This document shows, piece after piece, positions 43,071-48,140 of a stretch of DNA of 48,140 bases (position 1 is the stretch's first letter; every line of letters starts with the position of its first letter). The notes below the pieces were generated by a model. It was not told the origin of the DNA. It did not search any database and saw only the letters and a list, made by a program, of their open reading frames with translations. A program made the translations under genes and the position numbers. The DNA comes from Streptomyces griseoaurantiacus (lineage in GTDB: Bacteria; Actinomycetota; Actinomycetes; Streptomycetales; Streptomycetaceae). The DNA lies in NCBI GenBank assembly GCA_014656015.1, contig BNBP01000054.1, positions 1 to 48,140 on the forward strand, read 5' to 3'.

Positions 43071-43081
43071 AATCTGGGCGA

Positions 43082-43669
43082 ATGCCCGACACGACGACAG
43101 ACCACGGCGCCAAGCGCGTCGATCCGCGGGTGCTGCGGACCCGGGCGCTGCTGCGGTCGGCGGCACTCGAACTGGCCGCCGAGCGCGAGCTGTCGGGCAT
43201 CACCGTGGCCCACGTGGCCGAACGGGCGACGGTGAACCGCGCCACCGTCTACCAGCACTACAGCGACCGGGACGCGCTGCTGCTGGACGCCATGGAGGAC
43301 GAGCTGACCGCGCTGGTGGCGGTGCTCGCCCGCTGCCCCCTGGTGGACGGCCCGGTCAGGACACCGCCGGCCTTCGCCGACGTCTTCCGGCACGTGGAGT
43401 CCCAACTCGTGCTCTACCGGCGCATGCTGGGCCCCTGCGGCTCCGCCCGGTTCCTGAACCGGCTGCAGCAACTGGTCGCCGAGGAGGTGGCGCGGCAGCT
43501 CACCGCCTCCCCGGCCGGGCCGCGGAACGGCGCCGGCACCGCGCTGCGGGCGCACTGCGCGGCCGGCGCCTTCATCGGCGTCCTGCGCCACTGGCTGCTG
43601 GCACCGGAACCGGTCGAGGCCGCCGCCATGGCCGAGGGCGCGTGGCACGCCCTGTCCTCGACGGACTGA
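43082..43669 (+). CDS. TetR-family transcriptional regulator
   Basis: A 195-residue repressor. Residues about 15-62 are the TetR DNA-binding domain (LRSAALELAAERELSGITV, VAERATVNRATVYQHYSDRDALL). The C-terminal part is a variable ligand-binding domain of the TetR_C kind. It is divergent from the FAD monooxygenase/C5N genes with a strong inverted repeat between them, so it probably represses those genes and itself and responds to the product or an intermediate. No good ribosome site precedes the ATG, so the mRNA may be nearly leaderless. Confidence 0.9.
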   Translation: MPDTTTDHGAKRVDPRVLRTRALLRSAALELAAERELSGITVAHVAERATVNRATVYQHYSDRDALLLDAMEDELTALVAVLARCPLVDGPVRTPPAFADVFRHVESQLVLYRRMLGPCGSARFLNRLQQLVAEEVARQLTASPAGPRNGAGTALRAHCAAGAFIGVLRHWLLAPEPVEAAAMAEGAWHALSSTD

Positions 43670-43670
43670 T

Positions 43671-43693
43671 CCCCACCGGGAACGGCCCGGGGG
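43671..43693. terminator. Weak hairpin between convergent regulator genes
   Basis: CCGGG/CCCGG (43676-43690, loop of five) with an outer CCC/GGG extension past a bulge lies in the 45-bp gap between the TetR and LuxR genes, which converge. Confidence 0.35.
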
Positions 43694-43714
43694 AGGGGCG
43701 CCGGCGCGGGGACG

Positions 43715-44407
43715 TCAGGCCAGCAGTCCCTGCTGCAGTGCCACCGAGACCGCCTGGGCACGGTTGGAGCAGTTGAACTTGGCCAGCAGGTTGGCCACGT
43801 GGCGCTTCACCCCGTGCTCCGAGATGCCGAACCGGTGCGCGATCATCCGGTTGCTCAGCCCCTCCGCGATGAGCCCGAGGACCGCCTGCTCCCTCGGTGT
43901 GAGCTGGACCCGGGGGCTGCGGTGCGTGCCCCGGCTGCGGCCGGCGTGCCGGATGAAGAGCCGGGCGAGCGTGTCGGGTATCGGCAGCTTGCCCCGCTCC
44001 AGACGCCGCAGTGCCTCCGCCATCGAATCCGGCGTCAGGTCCTCCTGCATCACATAGCCGTCGAACGGGATGGCGGCGATCCACGGAATGTACTCGGGCT
44101 CCGCGCTGTCCAGGAGCAGCAGCGACTTCACGTCCGACCGGGAACTCTCCCCGACCAGTTCGGCCAGGCGCGCCTCGCCGTAGGCGGCCGAGACGATCAG
44201 CAGGCCGAACCGCTCGGCGCGCAGCAGGGCCGCGGCCTCCTCGGGAGCGGGGCAGGCCACCACGGCGCGTCCGTGGCCGGGACCGTCGAGCAGGCTGCGG
44301 ACCCCCCGGCGCGCGACCTCGTTCGGCAGGACCGTGAGCACCGGCCGGGCGGCCGTCAGAGCGGTGGGCGCGGTGGGTGAGGCGGGTTGCGTCTGAACGT
44401 ACGACAT
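43715..44407 (-). CDS. LuxR-type regulator with a degenerate receiver domain
   Basis: A 230-residue protein. The C-terminal 65 residues are a LuxR/NarL helix-turn-helix (LTPREQAVLGLIAEGLSNRMIAHRFGISEHGVKRHVANLLAKFNCSNRAQAV). The N-terminal part has a receiver-like fold (about 22-140), but the phosphate-accepting aspartate position reads LLIVSAAYG and the acidic pair is missing (LTVLPNE). It cannot be phosphorylated in the usual way, so it probably responds to a small molecule or works constitutively, as in other atypical response regulators of antibiotic clusters. Confidence 0.87.
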   Translation of the reverse strand: MSYVQTQPASPTAPTALTAARPVLTVLPNEVARRGVRSLLDGPGHGRAVVACPAPEEAAALLRAERFGLLIVSAAYGEARLAELVGESSRSDVKSLLLLDSAEPEYIPWIAAIPFDGYVMQEDLTPDSMAEALRRLERGKLPIPDTLARLFIRHAGRSRGTHRSPRVQLTPREQAVLGLIAEGLSNRMIAHRFGISEHGVKRHVANLLAKFNCSNRAQAVSVALQQGLLA

Positions 44408-44606
44408 CGGTCATCCCCCTAATACGAACTGGACCCATCTGGTGGTGCGTTGCGGATCTGTCCCGGAGCCGGTGGCGGTGCGCCGTGTCACGCGCGTGCC
44501 CTCGGGTCTCCCCGGGGACCAGTGCTCTCTCCGGCCCCGGGAGAAGCATGTCAGCGACCCGGCCCGGACCGTAGAGGCACAGTTCCACTCCCGGTCCACT
44601 GGACAG

Positions 44607-47402
44607 TCACCGGATCCCCGCCGCCCGCTCCGCGAGCCAGGCGTCCGCCCGCCGCCGCCCCTCCCGGCGGGCGGGCTGCAGCACCGACAGCCGGGTCACC
44701 TCGCGCACCCAGGCGCTGCGGAAGACGTACTCGTCCGAGCCCGGGATGGAGCTGCGGTCGGCCCGGACCAGGAAGTGGCGGCGTTCGAGATGGGCGAGCC
44801 ACCGCTCGCACTCGGCCACCTCCCGCCCGCCCACGGCCGCGACGGCCTCCGACCAGAACCGGGGCCCCTGGACCGAGGCGTCCCGCAGCACCGCCTTGGC
44901 CTGCGGGCGCAGGGCGTCGATGTGCTCGGTCACCACCGCCCTGACCCGCTCGGGCAGATGCTCCGGCCACGCGCCGCAAACCTCCGCCCGCTCCGCCGGC
45001 GAGGGCCGCCCGAACAGGGCGGCGTACTCCACGACGAAGAGCGGAATGCCGCCCGTCACCGAGGTGAGGTCGGACCGGTCGAGGGTGCGCCGCACGCCCC
45101 ACTGCTCCCACAACCGGCTCACCAGGCGCGCCGAGGCGTCCTGGCTCAGGGGTTCCAGGTGCATGGTGCTCGTCGTGCGGTAGCCCCCGCCGCCCCAGGT
45201 GGGCCGGCGTTCGATCAGGTCGGGACGCGCGGTGGTGACGACCAGCAGCGGGATCCGGGCCGAGGACTCGGCCAGGCCGTCGACGAAGTCCAGCACCCCG
45301 TCGTCCGCGAGGTGCAGGTCCTCCAGGACGAGCACCAGGGGCCGCTCCGCCGCGAGCGCCTCCAGCATCCGCCGGCAGGCGGCGACCGCCTCGCCGTCGA
45401 GGACGCCGCCGGTGTGCGCCGGGGCGACCAGGGCGCGCAGATGGCCGAGGACCGTCTCGCGGTCCACCACCCGCGGGCCGAGCCAGCGCCGCAGCGCCGC
45501 CGAGAGCTTGTCGTCGACGGTGTGCGGCGGGTCCGCCGGGTGCAGACCCGCGCACAGGCCGACCAGTTCCCCGAGCGCGGTCCGGCCGGTGGGGCGGCCG
45601 AGGACGGGCATCCGCAGCCGCAGCAGGTGCGCGTCCTCCGCGCGCGCACCCACCAGCCGGGCGAACTCCTGGACCAGCCTGGTCTTGCCCACGCCGGGTT
45701 CGCCGAGCACGCTGATCTGGTGCGGCCTGCCGGTGCGCACCGCCTGGTTGAACAGGGCGGTCAGCACGTCCAGTTCGGCCTCGCGTTCCACCAGCGGGGC
45801 CCTCGCACCCGGCGCGGCCGGGGACCGGCCGAGGGCCGCCACGGCGGCGGAGGCCGAGCCGCTGTCCAGCGGGTCGCCGAGCCCGGCGGTGACCAGCCGG
45901 GCGGCCCGGCGGGTGGCGTCGCACAGTTTGATGTGGCCAGGCTCGGCGGACTCCAGCTGGCGCAGGCACTGGTCGAGCAGGGCGCCGACGACCATGGGCG
46001 CGGCGTCCTGGCCCGCCTCGGTGAACCGGACCAGCGCGTCCCCGGTCGACACCGCCACCCGCACCCGTCCCGCCCCGGGTACGACGCCGAGGGGCAGGGC
46101 GAGCCGCAGCAGCCGGTCGTGCACCGCGTGCCCGGCGCGCACGGCGCGCAGCGCGTCGTCCACCCGGCTGCGGAACACCCCGAAGAGCATCAGCAGCGTG
46201 GAGCCGATCCGGCCGGCCACGGTTCCGCCGTACCGCGCGGCCTCCTCCGCGACCACGGCCGACACCTCGCGGAAGCGGATGTCGAAGGCCTCCGCGTCGT
46301 CGCCCCCGACGACGGCCGGCGGCTCGACCCGCACCAGGACGGCGCTCAGCCGTTTGCGTTCCCCCGCCGCGTGCCCCGGCGGGGCGTCCTCCCCGGTGGG
46401 CGTGGCGAGCACGGGGGCCGACGGGAGGGCCTCGGTGACCAGCGCCGAGGGGGGCGCACCGGGCGGCGGGCGGAACACGGTGCGGGTCGCCGCCGGGGGC
46501 GCCGACCGGTCCGCCGCGAGGTCCGCGGCGACCTCCTCGGGCGGGGCGAGGGGCGGGACCGTCTGCGCCGGTGCGGGCGGGTCGATGGCCGGGTCCCGGG
46601 TGCGCACCGCCCGCTCGAGGTCCCGCAGTTCTCGGGTGGGCTCGCTGTCGAACCTCTCGGCGATCAGGTCCCGTTGGCGCCGGTAGAGCTCCAGGGCCTC
46701 GACGGGTTTGCCGTTGCGGTGCAGCGCGAGCATGAGGAGTGCGCACAGCCGCTCGTTCAGGGGGTCGGCCTCGGCGAGGAGACGTAACTCGCCGAGCACC
46801 GTCTGGTGTCGGCCGCAGCGCAGTTCGGCGTCGGCGCGGTCCTCACGGATCGCCTGGCGCTCCTCGGACATCGCGGCGAGTTCCGGCCAGGAGGCCCCGG
46901 CCTCCACGAGATCCGCGAGGACCGCGCCGTTCCACTGCGCCAGCGCCTGGCGGAAGGACTCGGCCGCGGCGGCCGGCGAGCCGGCGGCCAGTTCGCGCCG
47001 TCCCTGCTCGGCCAGCCGCCGGGAGCGGTGCAGGTCGATCAGCTCGGGGTCGACGCGCAGCAGATAGCCGGGCGCGTGGGTCAGCAGGACCACCTCGTCG
47101 TCCGGCCCGTTGCCCCGGGCGAGTGCGGTACGGAGCGCGGAGACGGCGTTCTGCACCATCTTCCGGGCGGTGACGGGCTTTCTGCCCGGCCACAGGGCGT
47201 CGACCAGCCGGCTGGTGGCGACGACCTGGTTGGGGTGCAGCAGCAGATAACCGAGCACCGCCCGCTGCTTCGTCCCGGGCACCGGGATGGCCCGGCCGTC
47301 CCTGCCCTGGACGGCGAGCGGCCCCAGTACCCGGAACCGTACGGGCTGCGGATCGTCCGGGCGCGGCACTGCGACCCCGGAACGCTGGTCCTGGCTGAGC
47401 AT
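44607..47402 (-). CDS. Large SARP/AfsR-type pathway activator with cyclase-like and ATPase domains
   Basis: A 931-residue regulator read from the ATG with AGGAG five bases upstream (an ATG 15 bases earlier has no such site). Domains in order: OmpR-type winged helix (about 20-115), bacterial transcriptional activation domain (115-265), Pro/Ala linker, a class III cyclase-like domain (345-520), and an AAA/NB-ARC ATPase with Walker A GEPGVGKT (567-574) and VLVLEDLHLADD. The cyclase-like domain lacks the metal-binding aspartates. Leu206 is encoded by TTA (46785-46787), so translation should need the bldA tRNA. It is the likely activator of the cluster. Confidence 0.92.
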   Translation of the reverse strand: MLSQDQRSGVAVPRPDDPQPVRFRVLGPLAVQGRDGRAIPVPGTKQRAVLGYLLLHPNQVVATSRLVDALWPGRKPVTARKMVQNAVSALRTALARGNGPDDEVVLLTHAPGYLLRVDPELIDLHRSRRLAEQGRRELAAGSPAAAAESFRQALAQWNGAVLADLVEAGASWPELAAMSEERQAIREDRADAELRCGRHQTVLGELRLLAEADPLNERLCALLMLALHRNGKPVEALELYRRQRDLIAERFDSEPTRELRDLERAVRTRDPAIDPPAPAQTVPPLAPPEEVAADLAADRSAPPAATRTVFRPPPGAPPSALVTEALPSAPVLATPTGEDAPPGHAAGERKRLSAVLVRVEPPAVVGGDDAEAFDIRFREVSAVVAEEAARYGGTVAGRIGSTLLMLFGVFRSRVDDALRAVRAGHAVHDRLLRLALPLGVVPGAGRVRVAVSTGDALVRFTEAGQDAAPMVVGALLDQCLRQLESAEPGHIKLCDATRRAARLVTAGLGDPLDSGSASAAVAALGRSPAAPGARAPLVEREAELDVLTALFNQAVRTGRPHQISVLGEPGVGKTRLVQEFARLVGARAEDAHLLRLRMPVLGRPTGRTALGELVGLCAGLHPADPPHTVDDKLSAALRRWLGPRVVDRETVLGHLRALVAPAHTGGVLDGEAVAACRRMLEALAAERPLVLVLEDLHLADDGVLDFVDGLAESSARIPLLVVTTARPDLIERRPTWGGGGYRTTSTMHLEPLSQDASARLVSRLWEQWGVRRTLDRSDLTSVTGGIPLFVVEYAALFGRPSPAERAEVCGAWPEHLPERVRAVVTEHIDALRPQAKAVLRDASVQGPRFWSEAVAAVGGREVAECERWLAHLERRHFLVRADRSSIPGSDEYVFRSAWVREVTRLSVLQPARREGRRRADAWLAERAAGIR

Positions 47403-47825
47403 GAGTACTCCTGGCATGGCGCGACGACATGGACTGTGGGGAGAGGGAGCGCGCGGTGGCAGGGAGCGGCCTGGACGGCCGCGCGTCAGGGACGACAGCG
47501 AGAGACTCTTGAAAGATGAACCAATTCAGGGATAAACAATGGCTGAATTCGGTCGTTTGAGGCGGTCATTCCGGCAGTGGGCATTACTCGGCAATTCCCC
47601 ATTCCCTGGAGTCGAACTGTTCGAACTTTTCGGCCGGGAGTCTACCTTTCGCCGGGCGGCGCGTGGCGGAGTAATCCGGGACGTCCGGAGGTGCGCCCGC
47701 CGGCCGACCGCGAAGGCCGTGGAAAGGGTTCCCGTGAGGGCCCTAAACGGGCTCGGACCGTGCCGTTTCTCACAACGGGAGCCCCGAGCCCGTGCGTCGG
47801 GCGACATTACGAGAAATTTTCCTCG
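47403..47825. other. 423-bp non-coding region ahead of the SARP gene
   Basis: No coding region is supported here. It contains the SARP promoter (leftward), a duplicated TCGAAC hexamer (47612-47617 and 47621-47626) with a nine-base period, an AT-rich patch around 47510-47650, and the terminator of the mutase gene at 47748-47792. Confidence 0.6.
47748..47792 (-). terminator. Terminator behind the acyl-CoA mutase gene
   Basis: Outer 9-bp arms CGGGCTCGG/CCGAGCCCG (47748-47756, 47784-47792) enclose a second small stem CCGT/ACGG (47763-47766, 47775-47778). It lies 34 bp after the mutase stop. Confidence 0.7.
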
Positions 47826-48140
47826 TCAAAAGACATCGTTTGGACGGTACGTTCCCCACACTTCCCGCAATGTGTCACACACTTCCCCGATCGTGGCACC
47901 TGCGGCGAGCGCCTCCTTCATGGGATAGAGGACGTTGTCCTCGCCCTCGGCGGCCTTCCGCATCGTCAGCAACGCATTGTTGACGCGTCCCTGGCATCTC
48001 CAGGCCCGGAGTTTCGCGAGGCGTTCGGCCTGGCGGGTTTCGATGGCGGGGTCGACGCGGAGGGGTTCGTAGGGTTCCTCCTCGTCGAGCCGGTAGCGGT
48101 TGACGCCGACGACGACGCGTTCCCCGGCGTCGGTCTCCTG
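47826..48140 (-). CDS. Acyl-CoA mutase large subunit (methylmalonyl-/isobutyryl-CoA mutase family), C-terminal part
   Basis: The last 104 residues and stop of a gene that continues past the window edge. The reading frame (QETDAGERVVVGVNRYRL..., then EPLRVDPAIETRQAERLAKLRAW and DNVLYPMKEALAAGATIGEV) matches the end of the catalytic subunit of B12-dependent acyl-CoA mutases. The protein ends right after CDTLREVWGTYRPNDVF, without the cobalamin domain that methylmalonyl-CoA mutase large subunits carry there, so an IcmA-type enzyme with a separate small subunit is most likely. It may feed methylmalonyl- or butyryl-type units to the chain synthase, or be an unrelated neighbour. Confidence 0.85.
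   Translation of the reverse strand, partial: QETDAGERVVVGVNRYRLDEEEPYEPLRVDPAIETRQAERLAKLRAWRCQGRVNNALLTMRKAAEGEDNVLYPMKEALAAGATIGEVCDTLREVWGTYRPNDVF

Noticed and set aside
44442..46787. Long plus-strand frame opposite the SARP gene
   Set aside because: No ribosome site or recognisable domain, and it lies wholly antisense to conserved SARP domains.
47539..47983. Plus-strand frames near the right edge
   Set aside because: They are antisense to the mutase C-terminus or lie in the SARP upstream region, with no domain and no ribosome site.

Overview
High-GC actinobacterial DNA with all the marks of a Streptomyces chromosome: GC-rich third codon positions, many GTG and occasional TTG starts, overlapping ATGA/GTGA gene junctions, a mycothiol-dependent formaldehyde dehydrogenase, an F420/FMN luciferase-like enzyme family, a SARP/AfsR-type regulator and a rare TTA codon in that regulator. 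The window contains 48 supportable protein genes (the last one cut by the window edge) and no rRNA, tRNA or CRISPR that I can see.

Left part (1-12455), metabolism: a MarR regulator diverges from an NAD-dependent epimerase, followed by a myo-inositol catabolic locus. A GntR/UTRA regulator, methylmalonate-semialdehyde dehydrogenase (mmsA/iolA), iolD, a DeoC/LacD-like aldolase and iolC run leftward. A sugar ABC importer (lipoprotein, permease, ATPase) and an IolE/IolI-like TIM barrel run rightward. Between them sits a compact divergent promoter with two copies of the same 6-11-6 inverted repeat, each overlapping one of two opposed TTGACA boxes. iolB and iolG are not here.

Middle (12459-18525), ordinary genes: a small membrane protein, two small conserved proteins, S-(hydroxymethyl)mycothiol dehydrogenase coupled to a metallo-beta-lactamase-fold hydrolase, an SDR, an exported L,D-transpeptidase and a membrane-anchored trypsin-like protease.

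Right part (18773-47402), a biosynthetic gene cluster that I read as manumycin-type (asukamycin/colabomycin/manumycin class). One leftward operon of 19 genes (33652 to 18773) carries both enzymes for 3,4-aminohydroxybenzoate (3,4-AHBA; GriI-like aldolase and GriH-like synthase), an AMP-ligase to activate it, a type II polyene synthase (KS, short chain-length factor, three ACPs, two KAS III, FabG-like ketoreductase, a HadA/HadB-like dehydratase pair, two hotdog proteins), a 3-hydroxyacyl-CoA dehydrogenase, an arylamine N-acetyltransferase homologue probably forming the amide between upper chain and aminobenzoate core, a flavin reductase and a luciferase-like oxidoreductase. A second leftward group (42864 to 37057) holds a class A FAD monooxygenase and the C5N cassette (amide synthetase, 5-aminolevulinate synthase, acyl-CoA ligase) that makes 2-amino-3-hydroxycyclopent-2-enone and attaches it to the lower chain. 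An MFS exporter and a second luciferase-like monooxygenase lie between. Control genes at the right are a TetR regulator with an obvious operator, a LuxR-type pseudo-response regulator, and a 931-residue SARP with a degenerate cyclase-like domain and an in-frame TTA codon. The final 315 bp are the C-terminus of an acyl-CoA mutase large subunit continuing off the window.

Expected product: a 3,4-AHBA-derived mC7N core carrying two polyene chains, one capped with C5N. No cyclohexanecarboxylate starter genes are visible, so the upper-chain starter probably differs from that of asukamycin. All assignments are by reading motifs and gene order; no searches were run.
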